Made by a program: the position numbers and the translations under genes. From contig DASRDU010000063.1 in NCBI GenBank assembly GCA_035652435.1, forward strand, positions 1 through 64,000: 64,000 nucleotides of DNA, read 5' to 3'. Position 1 is the stretch's first letter; each line of letters opens with the position of its first letter. Positions 1 through 7,986 of the stretch are shown here, piece after piece. A model generated the notes under the pieces. The model saw only the letters and a program-made list of their open reading frames with translations. It ran no database searches and had not been told where the DNA came from. The stretch is from DASRDU01 sp035652435 (GTDB lineage: Bacteria > Acidobacteriota > Blastocatellia > RBC074).

Positions 1-24
1 GGTAGTGGCTCAAACGGGTGAGAG
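1..24 (+). repeat. IS1-family left terminal inverted repeat
   Basis: Starts GGTAGTGGCTCA and matches the reverse complement of 765-788 at 21 of 24 positions, with mismatches at positions 13, 14 and 24. Any bases further left lie outside the window. Confidence 0.85.
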
Positions 25-321
25 ATGATAGGCTCACCCCGTATGGTCACCAAAATTATCAAGTGCTACCACTGCGGCAGCGAGAACATCGTCAGGCACG
101 GCCTGACGAAAAACGGGAAGCAGCGTTATCTGTGTCGGGACTGCAAGCGGAGCAGCCGTGCAGACCCCCAACCCAATGGCTACACCGCGGAACAACGCGA
201 GCAGATCCTGCGCGCCTACGAGGAGCGCAGTTCGTTGCGTGGCCTGACTCGCACCTTCCGCGTGGCGCGCAACACCGTCAGCGGCTGGCTCAAAAAAAAG
301 GGGCGGCGCTCCCGCCCCTGA
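25..321 (+). CDS. InsA-like zinc-finger protein of the IS1-family element
   Basis: A 98-residue product is made when no frameshift occurs. It contains the CYHCG/CRDCK zinc finger at about residues 14-40 and a helix-turn-helix-like region (about residues 55-90). It ends at the TGA at 319-321, just after the frameshift hairpin. In classical IS1, InsA alone binds the terminal repeats and represses transposition; the same role is inferred here. The start at 25 is the first ATG after the left repeat; an alternative ATG lies at 43. Confidence 0.8.
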   Translation: MIGSPRMVTKIIKCYHCGSENIVRHGLTKNGKQRYLCRDCKRSSRADPQPNGYTAEQREQILRAYEERSSLRGLTRTFRVARNTVSGWLKKKGRRSRP

Positions 322-779
322 GCGAGACGCTGCTGGAGCCTGACCCCGACGACCCGGAGTCAACCGCGCTTGAACTGGATGAGTTGTGGTCATTCGTCCT
401 CCGGCGCGACCACAAACGCTGGGTTTGGGTCGCGCTGTCTCGGGCGACTCGGCAGGTGGTCGCCTGCGTCATCGGCGACCGCAGCGAGCAGACCTGCCGC
501 AAGCTGTGGGGAGCGATCCCGGCAAGCTATCGCACAGGCCATTGCTACACGGATTTCTGGGAGGCCTACAACAAGGTCATCCCCGACGCACAACACACGG
601 CCTGCGGCAAGGACTCGGGTGAGACGGCTCACGTCGAGCGCTGGAACAACACCCTGCGGCAGCGGCTGGCGCGCTTCGTTCGCCAGACTTTGTCTTTTTC
701 CAAGTCGGATGTGATGCATGAGATTTGTCTGCGACTCTTTCTGCATCGCTACAATCTCTCGTTTGTCTCACCCGGCTGA
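25..779 (+). CDS. IS1-family transposase InsAB' (-1 frameshift fusion)
   Basis: The functional transposase is inferred to be made by ribosomes that leave the InsA frame at the A-rich slippery site (294-300) and continue in the -1 frame to the stop at 777-779, giving about 251 residues. The N-terminal part has a CxxC...CxxC zinc finger (CYHCG and CRDCK) and a helix-turn-helix segment ending in VSGWLKKK. The -1 frame carries the DDE core: LDELWSFV (first Asp), CYTDFWEAY (second Asp) and HVERWNNTLR (Glu). An in-frame open stretch starting at 18 is only the shadow upstream part of the InsB frame. The enzyme cuts and joins the element's terminal repeats. Intactness suggests a recent insertion. Confidence 0.88.
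294..318 (+). other. Programmed -1 ribosomal frameshift signal
   Basis: A run of eight A (292-299) followed by G makes the heptamer A-AAA-AAG at 294-300, in register with the InsA frame. It runs directly into a perfect 7-bp hairpin, GGGGCGG (300-306), loop CGCTC, CCGCCCC (312-318). A slippery heptamer plus a GC stem and an early zero-frame stop at 319 is the classical arrangement for InsA to InsAB' frameshifting. Confidence 0.87.
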
Positions 780-788
780 GCCACTACC
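765..788 (-). repeat. IS1-family right terminal inverted repeat
   Basis: Reverse complement of the left end. It overlaps the last codons and stop (777-779) of the transposase frame, as is usual for compact IS1-type elements. Confidence 0.85.
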
Positions 789-969
789 TCAGCAGCAGCG
801 CCAAGCCGACGGCCTGTGGGTTCCCAGCCTGATTCGCATGAACGCCGGGGGACGTTCAGACCTGTTCGATGGGTTGAACTGGGATGTGATTTTTGAGTTC
901 AGCAATTATCAGCGGTTCGACACCAACGCGGGCGAGATGATCCTCAACTCACCGGGCAAAGCGCCCTGA
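789..969 (+). pseudogene. 3' remnant of an ORF next to the IS element
   Basis: Directly after the right IS end, one frame stays open to a TGA at 967-969, encoding about 60 residues rich in ordered-looking sequence (LWVPSLIRMNAGG, LNWDVIFEFSNYQRF). It has no start codon or ribosome binding site of its own before the IS. It is best read as the C-terminal end of a gene whose 5' part lies left of the window or was displaced by the insertion. I do not recognise the family. It could also be chance open frame. Confidence 0.4.
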
Positions 970-1016
970 TCGAGCTGAAACCGAACCGGCCGCCCGGGTT
1001 ATGTGAGAAGAAAGCC

Positions 1017-1988
1017 ATGACCTTCCCGATTCTGCTGCTGAGCTGTGCTTTTTACAGCCTGACTCTTCAAACCTTCACTATCATCGGCGCGGTCAGGAAT
1101 GAGGGCGGACAGCCGGTATCAGGAGTGCGAGTGTCGGTGACAGATGAAAGTCTCCAGCCGATTCGCACGATGTTTGTTGATTCTTCAGGGCGATTCCAGA
1201 TTCAAGGGCTCCGCTCAGGCACCTACCTGTTTCGCATCGAAACAACGGGAACACCTTACGAAGAGCAGACGCAGCGCCACGAACTGCAAACTATCCGCCT
1301 CAGTGGAAGAGGCAGTGAGCCTTACCTGATTGAGTTCGTCCTTAAACTTAAAAAGCGTCAGGAAAACACCGCGCAGAGAGAGCTTGTCTTCGCGCAGACT
1401 GTCCCCGAAGCCGCACAGGCGGAGTATGAGCATGGCCTGAGCAGCATCAGGGGCAACAGGTCGGACCAAGGGGTTACCGCGCTCAGAAAGGCGATTGAAA
1501 TCTTTCCTGATTACTACCTCGCCCTGGAGCTGCTCGGAACTGAATACGTGAAGCGCGGTGAATTCGAGGCCGCGTTGCTGGTGCTGACACATGCGGTGGA
1601 AGTGAATCGTGCCGCGCCCAGGAGCTTGTACTCACTCGGCGTTGCATACTTGAAGCTTGACCGGTGGACGGAGGCCATTGATGCGCTCAGGAAGGCGGCT
1701 GAGTTGGACCCCGGTAACGCCAACGTCTATATGATGCTGGGCCTGGCTTATGGCCACACCCCGGCACTCGAACAGGCTGAAGCCGCATTCAGGAAGGCTT
1801 ATCAGTTAGGTGGAAGACAGGTGGCCGAAGCCCATTTCTATCTGGCCGGGATTTACAATAAGCAGGAAAAGTATCATGAAGCGCGGCAGGAGCTGGAGCT
1901 GTACCTGAAGGAGGCGAAAGACATTGATCGTAATCAGGTCAGGGAAATGATCGAGAAGTTGAGGGCCAAAGAGAAGGCGAAGAAGTAA
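1017..1988 (+). CDS. Secreted TPR protein with carboxypeptidase-regulatory-like N-domain
   Basis: 323 residues. A hydrophobic start (MTFPILLLSCAFYSLTL) looks like a signal peptide. Residues about 20-110 form a carboxypeptidase-regulatory-like/transthyretin-type beta domain (IIGAVRNEGGQPVSGVRVSV, then SGRFQIQGLRSGTYLFRI). Residues about 130-310 carry four or five tetratricopeptide repeats (ALELLGTEYVKRGEFEAALLVL, SLYSLGVAYLKLDRWTEAIDAL). The combination points to a periplasmic or surface scaffold protein; no catalytic motif is visible. The same N-domain type opens the two TonB receptors in this window. It ends in a Lys/Glu-rich tail and is followed by a hairpin terminator shared with the convergent receptor gene. 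Confidence 0.8.
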   Translation: MTFPILLLSCAFYSLTLQTFTIIGAVRNEGGQPVSGVRVSVTDESLQPIRTMFVDSSGRFQIQGLRSGTYLFRIETTGTPYEEQTQRHELQTIRLSGRGSEPYLIEFVLKLKKRQENTAQRELVFAQTVPEAAQAEYEHGLSSIRGNRSDQGVTALRKAIEIFPDYYLALELLGTEYVKRGEFEAALLVLTHAVEVNRAAPRSLYSLGVAYLKLDRWTEAIDALRKAAELDPGNANVYMMLGLAYGHTPALEQAEAAFRKAYQLGGRQVAEAHFYLAGIYNKQEKYHEARQELELYLKEAKDIDRNQVREMIEKLRAKEKAKK

Positions 1989-2053
1989 TCAACCATTTCG
2001 GACTGTCAGGCTGGCGGAAGAAGCCAATCAGTTTAGGTGAAATCAGCAGAGGT

Positions 2054-2100
2054 AAAAAAACAGGCTGCTCACTCTCCGGAATGAGCAGCCTGTGCATTTT
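2054..2100. terminator. Bidirectional intrinsic terminator
   Basis: A perfect 11-bp stem, CAGGCTGCTCA (2061-2071) with TGAGCAGCCTG (2082-2092), lies between two convergent genes. It has seven A on its left (a T7 tract for minus-strand transcripts) and gcatttt on its right, so it should stop transcripts from both sides. The minus-strand side is the stronger terminator. Confidence 0.85.
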
Positions 2101-2133
2101 ACCTTACAGACTTAAGTCTGTTCGGGGACAAGC

Positions 2134-5100
2134 TTAGAACGTGAGGTGCATGCCCACGCGGATTTCACGAATCCCCTGATATGCCGAGGGGAGGTTGTAA
2201 ATGACATTCTGCGCTGGCGAGGCACCGGTCACCGGATTGATGAAACTCAATGCATCAAAACCGGTGAAGAACTGCTGGTCAGTCACTTTGGCGCCTGATC
2301 CCGGAGGGCCTACTGTGATCTGCCCATTCCGGTTAAGGCGAACTGTCCTGCCAGTCACTATCCCCTGATTAAAGAGGTTGGTGATGTTGGCATCGAGTTT
2401 CAGCTTGACCCGCTCAGACAGTGAAAATGTATGAGCGAGCAGAAGGTCAGTCTGCGTGAAGGTCGGTGTCCGGCCAAGATCACCACGTCCATTGATGAAG
2501 ACGGGGACGAAAACCACGACTTCAGTGGTCAGTGGTGTACCACTGTAGGCAAGCTGTGACAGTGACAGGCTTGTTGTTCCTGCCTTCCACTTGTAATCAT
2601 AGTTGCCGAAGAGCTTGAAGATGTGCGGACGATCAGTCGCGAGCAATCCGTAAACGTTATTGCCCTTCGAGTCGAAGTTGCCATACGGCTGGTCAAACGC
2701 CCGGCTCACGTTCGGCTGAGAGCGCCCGGCCTCATCCGAGTTGGCCAGACCCGCATAATTCCCCCAGATACGGCTGTAAGTGTATGACGCCTGATAGGTG
2801 AGATTACGCAGGATTCCCTCGGAGAACCGCTGATCGAAGCGGATTTCGAGACCGTCATAGTTACGCACAGCCTTGGGAAACAGAGACTGACCTGATTTCA
2901 GGTTGATGGTATTCCCGTTTAAGGTGTTGACCTTGTCATTCTGGATCCCGTAACCAGGGTTACTGATAATGTAGACTTCGCTTTCACTCGCATCAAGGGT
3001 GCCGACGTCTTCAATCGCATATCCCAGCCGCTTGCGGGTGTAGCGTGCCGAGAAAACCATATTCGTGCGGAACTGGTGTTCAGATGCGACCGTGAATTCG
3101 CGCGAGCGCGTAGCTTTGATACTCGGATCAATGCCTTCAAGATTACCTTGGGCATCAACCGCCTGTGTACGATTGTCAATATCAATGATCAGCGCACCCA
3201 GCGCATCGGGCTTGGCTTTTGACACCTGACTGAGATCGGTGCCGTCCAGTTTGTAAACACGCTCGTGCCAGTAGTCGCCGCCAAAGGAACTGCGCGCCAG
3301 TTCATACTTCATGGTGTCGAAGAAGACACCATAACTCGCGCTGACCTTCCATTTGCCATTGCCGAGGACATCCCAAGCGCCGCCAAAGCGGGGGGCAACT
3401 TTATCACCCCAGCCGAAGCTGATCGGATTCCCAATCTTTGCTCCGTTTGAAGCTGTTTTGGTAAAGGGCGGCAGGAATTCGTTCTCGATCCGCAGGCCGG
3501 CGTTAACCGTGATGCGGCGAGTTACTTGCCATTGATCTTGGAAGTAGACTCCCTGATTGCGGCTATTGGCGCCGTTATTGTGGCGAACGCCGTCTTCCCA
3601 GATGTAGTAGCCGTACGTCCCGCGGCTGTTGATGGTGCCACGTGTGAAGGCGGATCCCCAGTAAAAGTCGAAGCGACCGTTGGGGTAATCATCTATCACT
3701 TCATTGGCTATCCGATTGAGCGCATAGCCAGCTTTGAAGGTGTGCTGCTGACCGAAGAGACGGGCAACATATGAGCCATCCAGATAGACATTGTGACGTG
3801 TCGTCACGTCCTTGATTACCTGGAATGGGTTACTGATGTTCTGGAATCCAGCCGGCCCTGCCACTGAAGCGGGAACTGCCGGCCCGACATAGCTTGCCCC
3901 TGAGGTCGGCTGCTGATAAAGGATGAGTACCCCACTGGGAAGCCCGTAAGTGTTGCCCTTATCGTTGAGATACTTGTAGCCGTAGCGGGCGCTCAGGATC
4001 AGTTTCGAGGTCGGGGTGTAGTTGAATGACGCCGTGTAAGCCTTGGCCGGGGTGTAGCCGCCACCGATGGAAAGATCATTCGTGGGCGGTGCCACGCGGC
4101 CATCCGTACCGGTCAGCAGCCCCGCATTGCGGATCGGGGTCCACAGGAAGGAGGTGTTGACCTGAATCTTCTGAGTCGGTGCATAGTCGAGCCGGGTGAT
4201 ACCGAAGTGACGAATTAGCCGATTCGTGGTGGTCTTGTTTCCGCCGGAAACGAAATTGATTGAGCGTTCGGTCCGGTTGACTTCCGGGAAGTAGCTGGCA
4301 AAGAAGTGGAGCCGCTCTTTAAGAATCGGGCCGCCGAATGAGAAGCCCGGATAGAAAGTCCGGTACTCGTCTTCTTTCTGGCGGAAGAATTCAGCCGTCG
4401 TCGCTGAGGACGGGCTCCGCTGCCAGAAGCCACGCGGACGCGAGTTCAGGCCGGCGTTGGTAAACATCAGTGCTCCTTCGCCGTGGAACTGATCGCTCCC
4501 GCTCTTGGTGACGACGTTCACCACGCCGCCAGTCGCACCGCCGTATTCAGCCTCGAACCCGCCGCTCTTGACCTGAATCTCACGGACGAATTCGAAGGGG
4601 ATCGCGCTCTCACGCCCCAGTGCCGCATTGCGGATATTCGAGACCTCGACGCCGTCAATAATGAAAGCGTTCTCTGAACCGCTCGATCCGTTGACCGAGT
4701 AACCGCCGACGCCGCCGCCGGGGTTGTTACCGGAAGTGCCGCTCACGCCGCCGCCGATGCTGCCGGCCCTTGAGTCGAACACCACGCCGGGCGCGACCTG
4801 CAGAAGTGAGTTGAAAGTGCGCCCTTTGGGGGTGGTATCAATAAATCTCTCGCTGATACTCGTCGCGCTCTTGCTTGAGGTCACGTCAATCGCTTCGGAT
4901 GAAGCGCTGATAGTCACCGATTCGGTGACGTTACCCGCTGTGAGTGCGATATCAAGCCTGATTTCGTCGCCGAGCTGCACTGCGATATCTTCATTCTTGA
5001 TCGTTTTGAATCCGCTTTGCGAAGCGGTCACGGTATAAATACCAACCGGCAGTTTGGGGAAGCGATAGACTCCCGTGCTGTCAGAAGTTGTATCGAGTGG

Positions 5101-5292
5101 GCGCACCAGCGCCGGGCTGGATGCCGTCACTTTGGCGCCGGGGATCGAAGCGCCGGTTGCATCTTTTACTGTTCCCTGGATGGCTCCGGTGTTTTCCTGG
5201 GCAAACACCAGCGAACCCAGTGAGAGTAGTAAAGTGCAAAACAGTACGCTCAGGATACTTCTGAGAGTGCCTGTTGATTTTGCTTGCTTCAT
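2134..5292 (-). CDS. TonB-dependent receptor, Oar type, with carboxypeptidase-regulatory N-domain
   Basis: About 1052 residues. The ATG at 5292 is chosen because AAGGAGAA lies 5-6 nt upstream and the product then opens with a signal peptide (MKQAKSTGTLRSILSV...SLVFAQ). Next come a carboxypeptidase-regulatory domain (GAIQGTVKDATGASIPGAKV, about residues 34-120), a plug domain (residues about 130-270, with GGVGGYSVNG and GGVVNVVTKSG) and a long beta-barrel ending in the aromatic C-terminus REIRVGMHLTF. It lacks a visible TonB box. Outer-membrane import of a large or complex substrate is inferred; such receptors are multiplied in Acidobacteriota. It is followed by a strong terminator and so probably monocistronic. 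Confidence 0.9.
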   Translation of the reverse strand: MKQAKSTGTLRSILSVLFCTLLLSLGSLVFAQENTGAIQGTVKDATGASIPGAKVTASSPALVRPLDTTSDSTGVYRFPKLPVGIYTVTASQSGFKTIKNEDIAVQLGDEIRLDIALTAGNVTESVTISASSEAIDVTSSKSATSISERFIDTTPKGRTFNSLLQVAPGVVFDSRAGSIGGGVSGTSGNNPGGGVGGYSVNGSSGSENAFIIDGVEVSNIRNAALGRESAIPFEFVREIQVKSGGFEAEYGGATGGVVNVVTKSGSDQFHGEGALMFTNAGLNSRPRGFWQRSPSSATTAEFFRQKEDEYRTFYPGFSFGGPILKERLHFFASYFPEVNRTERSINFVSGGNKTTTNRLIRHFGITRLDYAPTQKIQVNTSFLWTPIRNAGLLTGTDGRVAPPTNDLSIGGGYTPAKAYTASFNYTPTSKLILSARYGYKYLNDKGNTYGLPSGVLILYQQPTSGASYVGPAVPASVAGPAGFQNISNPFQVIKDVTTRHNVYLDGSYVARLFGQQHTFKAGYALNRIANEVIDDYPNGRFDFYWGSAFTRGTINSRGTYGYYIWEDGVRHNNGANSRNQGVYFQDQWQVTRRITVNAGLRIENEFLPPFTKTASNGAKIGNPISFGWGDKVAPRFGGAWDVLGNGKWKVSASYGVFFDTMKYELARSSFGGDYWHERVYKLDGTDLSQVSKAKPDALGALIIDIDNRTQAVDAQGNLEGIDPSIKATRSREFTVASEHQFRTNMVFSARYTRKRLGYAIEDVGTLDASESEVYIISNPGYGIQNDKVNTLNGNTINLKSGQSLFPKAVRNYDGLEIRFDQRFSEGILRNLTYQASYTYSRIWGNYAGLANSDEAGRSQPNVSRAFDQPYGNFDSKGNNVYGLLATDRPHIFKLFGNYDYKWKAGTTSLSLSQLAYSGTPLTTEVVVFVPVFINGRGDLGRTPTFTQTDLLLAHTFSLSERVKLKLDANITNLFNQGIVTGRTVRLNRNGQITVGPPGSGAKVTDQQFFTGFDALSFINPVTGASPAQNVIYNLPSAYQGIREIRVGMHLTF

Positions 5293-5687
5293 TTGTATTC
5301 TCCTTGGGATTGGCAACATGCGGGCTTTGGCATACTTACTTACTGGCCGAAAAGCATGTTGGACTTAATACGACAAAAGGAATTTCCTGAGTAAGGACTT
5401 GCAAATAATTCAGAAGCCGTGAGAGATCAATATTTTTGGAAATATCCCTCCGGGCTTTGAAACTGAATCAAGCAAATGACATGCCAGCAGACAAGGTGAG
5501 GGATGTGGTTTGGTAAGTCTTCAGGATTCAGCGCTTTGAACCTTACAGAAACTGGATGGGGGGTCGCTGCCGTTCATAAATCTGGATTGATATTCAGATT
5601 TTCGGATTTGTCTCTGGGAAAGAACCTGATGGTTGGAATGAGGCCTCATGGCGGGAAGAGGGCCAAGAGGTGGTAGACAGAAAATTG
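5293..5687. other. Intergenic region upstream of the first receptor
   Basis: 395 bases with no credible ORF. It must hold the minus-strand promoter of the receptor, whose Shine-Dalgarno AAGGAGAA is at about 5298-5305, and the 3' end of the next minus-strand gene. It is more AT-rich than its neighbours. I see no clear hairpin terminator or riboswitch. Confidence 0.5.
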
Positions 5688-7406
5688 TTATGGCTTCATC
5701 AAAGTGGATATCTTGGCTGTTCCGCCGCCTTCCTTCAAGGTGATCATCTGTCCGGCTGAGACATCCCTGACCACATCAGTCTGCCCGCTCGGCCAGTAAA
5801 CCTCGACACGGTCCGCTTTTGTGTTCTCGCCGAGGCCGAAGTGCAGGCGCAGATCATTGTGCGAATAGTAGCCTGCCTGACTCAGCACCGTCTGAGTCTG
5901 CCGGCGCTCGCCGGTCGTGACCACGACGCGCGCGCCCAAGCCGGTGCGGTTGGATTTAACTCCGATTGTCTTCACCTTGAGCCAGTTGTTTTTGCCCGCG
6001 TAATCGTTCCTCAGCAATGACGGCGGCTCGTTCATATTCATTACCAGCACGTCAATGTCGCCGTCGTTGTCGAAATCGCCAAATGCACAGCCGCGGCTCG
6101 AATGCGGCGTGGTGATGCCGGGGCCGCTCCCGCTGCTGACGTCTTCAAACCTGCCGTTGCCGAGGTTGCGGAAGATGAAGCGGGGGCTGCGGTGGGGGTA
6201 CGGCTTGAAATGCTTCTCGACTTCCGGGTAGACGTTACCGGTCACGAACACGATGTCGGGCCAGCCGTCGTTATCAACGTCAGGCATCCCCGCGCCCCAG
6301 CAGACGTACTTTGTGGCCGTCCCAAACCCGGCGGCGAAGGTCGCATCCTCAAACAGCCACTTGCCCAGATTGCGATACAGCACGGGCGTGTCATCGGCGA
6401 AGTGTGTTTTGAAAATATCCAGCCTGCCGTCGTTGTTGTAATCGCCGATGGCCAGCCCCATTCCAGCCTGCGGCTGCCCGTCCTCGTTGTAAGCGACTCC
6501 GCTTTCGAGGGCAACGTCGGTGAAAGTGCCGTCCCGGTTATTGCGATAGAGAATGCTCGCGGTCGAATCGCACGCGACGTAAATATCCGGCCAGTCGTCT
6601 TCGTTGAAATCCGCCGCGACTGCCGTCATCGGGTAACGCTCGAAGACTCTGCCGATGCCGGATTTTTCGGAAACGTCCGTGAAAGTGCCGTCGCCGTTGT
6701 TGCGGTAGAGCCGGTTGCGCGCGAAGGGCAACCCCTTCGGGCCGCAGTTGACGGGAATGCCTTTCCACAGGCAGTTGGCCGAAACCCCGGGCACCGGCGC
6801 AGTTTTCAAATCGAAGGTCAGGTAGTTGGAGACAAACAGATCGAGTCTGCCGTCGCGGTCATAATCAATGAAGGTGCAGCCCGAACCCCAGCGAATGCCT
6901 TCGAAGTCGAGCTTCGCCTTCTTCGTCACGTCGGTAAAAGTGCCGTTGCCGTTGTTGCGATACAGCACATCCTGCCCCCAGTACGTGATGAACAGATCGT
7001 CGTAACCGTCGTTGTCGTAATCGCCGATGCACAGGCCTGAAGCCCAGCCCGTGCGGACGAGACCGGCTTTCGCCGTGACATCAGTGAATGTGCCGTCGCG
7101 ATTGTTGCGGTAGAGCCGGTTGGTGGGTTCCTGACCTTTGGGGAAACCTTCGAGCCGCGTGCCGCTCAGAACGAAGACGTCCATCCACCCGTCGTTGTCG
7201 TAATCGTAAAAGGCCACGCCGCAGCCGTTGGTTTCGATGATGTACTTTTTGTTTTCGAGCCCGCCGTAGATGACCGGCTGGGTGAGGCCGGCCTGAGCGG
7301 CGATGTCGGTGAATTGCGGGACGCCTGATTGTGGATGGGCGCCTGTGAACAGTCCGGACAGGGCGGTGATGACGAGACCGGCAATGACTAAACTATTTTT
7401 TCGCAT
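5688..7406 (-). CDS. FG-GAP/VCBS repeat protein with C-terminal ASPIC/UnbV domain (CRTAC1-like)
   Basis: About 572 residues. The signal peptide (MRKNSLVIAGLVITALSGLFTGA) is followed by tandem FG-GAP/VCBS calcium-binding blades with the repeated core DYDNDGWMDVFV / DYDNDGYDDLFI / LYRNNGNGTFTDVT, forming a beta-propeller (about residues 30-450). It ends in an ASPIC/UnbV domain (TGLGARVVVTTGERRQTQTV, then LRLHFGLGENTKADRVEVYWPSG). Such proteins are extracellular or periplasmic, with no established enzymatic role. The start overlaps the end of the upstream subunit-3-like gene by 14 nt, so the two are probably translated from one mRNA with the GMC oxidoreductase. A GTG two codons upstream is an alternative start. 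Confidence 0.88.
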   Translation of the reverse strand: MRKNSLVIAGLVITALSGLFTGAHPQSGVPQFTDIAAQAGLTQPVIYGGLENKKYIIETNGCGVAFYDYDNDGWMDVFVLSGTRLEGFPKGQEPTNRLYRNNRDGTFTDVTAKAGLVRTGWASGLCIGDYDNDGYDDLFITYWGQDVLYRNNGNGTFTDVTKKAKLDFEGIRWGSGCTFIDYDRDGRLDLFVSNYLTFDLKTAPVPGVSANCLWKGIPVNCGPKGLPFARNRLYRNNGDGTFTDVSEKSGIGRVFERYPMTAVAADFNEDDWPDIYVACDSTASILYRNNRDGTFTDVALESGVAYNEDGQPQAGMGLAIGDYNNDGRLDIFKTHFADDTPVLYRNLGKWLFEDATFAAGFGTATKYVCWGAGMPDVDNDGWPDIVFVTGNVYPEVEKHFKPYPHRSPRFIFRNLGNGRFEDVSSGSGPGITTPHSSRGCAFGDFDNDGDIDVLVMNMNEPPSLLRNDYAGKNNWLKVKTIGVKSNRTGLGARVVVTTGERRQTQTVLSQAGYYSHNDLRLHFGLGENTKADRVEVYWPSGQTDVVRDVSAGQMITLKEGGGTAKISTLMKP

Positions 7407-7986
7407 CTTCACCGACGAACTCTTTCAGGTAGGTGTTGCCCTTGTATTCAAGTTCGGTGTGAATACCAATCTTTGAAGTGTAGTATGCATGCGCCGTGCG
7501 GCGTTTCAGCTCAACGAAGAATTTTTCTTCCGGTTTCTGCGGGTTCTCTTCATTCCCGGCGATGCGCGAAACCACCGCGATGCGTTCTTCCGGCGCGGCC
7601 TGCATAAAGGTTTTGCCGTGCATCTGCTGCGAGATTTCATCAACCAGCTTCAGCCCTTCGCGCCACCGCTTTTTCGGTTCATCTGTGAACGATTCGGACA
7701 AGCGGTAGTCAATGTATTCGGCCGCCCGGGCGGCGCGCGCGCCCGGCGAATGCTCGTCGGCAGGGATGATGATCTCAGTCAGCTCATCAACCAGCGCAAA
7801 CTCCGCCGGAGTGAAAAAGAGCGGGGCTTTGGTTTGTAATGCGGTTGCCATTCCATCGGCATTCAGCAGAGGCACGGCGAGCAGCGCGCCGGCTGTGGCC
7901 TTGAGCATTTCGCGGCGGCTGACATCTGTTTCATCGTCGCGGGCTGATGCATTCGTCTGATCGTTCGCGCTCTTTTCATCTGCCAT
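7393..7986 (-). CDS. Gluconate 2-dehydrogenase subunit 3 family protein
   Basis: About 197 residues. The ATG at 7986 overlaps the TGA of the oxidoreductase gene by one base (TGATG), which fixes the start and implies coupled translation. The N-terminus carries a twin-arginine-like signal (SRREMLKATAGALLAVPLL). The body has the family's FFTPAEFALVDELTEIIIPAD motif, followed by EYIDYRLSESF. In characterised gluconate and sorbitol dehydrogenases this small subunit helps export and mature the FAD subunit through the Tat system. Here it most likely escorts the GMC protein encoded just upstream. Confidence 0.88.
   Translation of the reverse strand: MADEKSANDQTNASARDDETDVSRREMLKATAGALLAVPLLNADGMATALQTKAPLFFTPAEFALVDELTEIIIPADEHSPGARAARAAEYIDYRLSESFTDEPKKRWREGLKLVDEISQQMHGKTFMQAAPEERIAVVSRIAGNEENPQKPEEKFFVELKRRTAHAYYTSKIGIHTELEYKGNTYLKEFVGEDAKK

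Larger units (their letters stand above)
1..788 (+). mobile_element. IS1-family insertion sequence, complete
   Basis: A 788-bp element bounded by imperfect terminal inverted repeats (1-24 and 765-788, 21 of 24 positions matching). It contains two overlapping frames: a short zinc-finger ORF (InsA-like) and a DDE transposase frame (InsB-like) offset by -1. Length, two-frame organisation and terminal GGTAGTGG match the IS1 family. The window begins exactly at the left end, so the left target-site copy cannot be seen; the right flank starts tcagcagc. No internal stop or deletion is visible, so the copy may be active. Confidence 0.9.
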
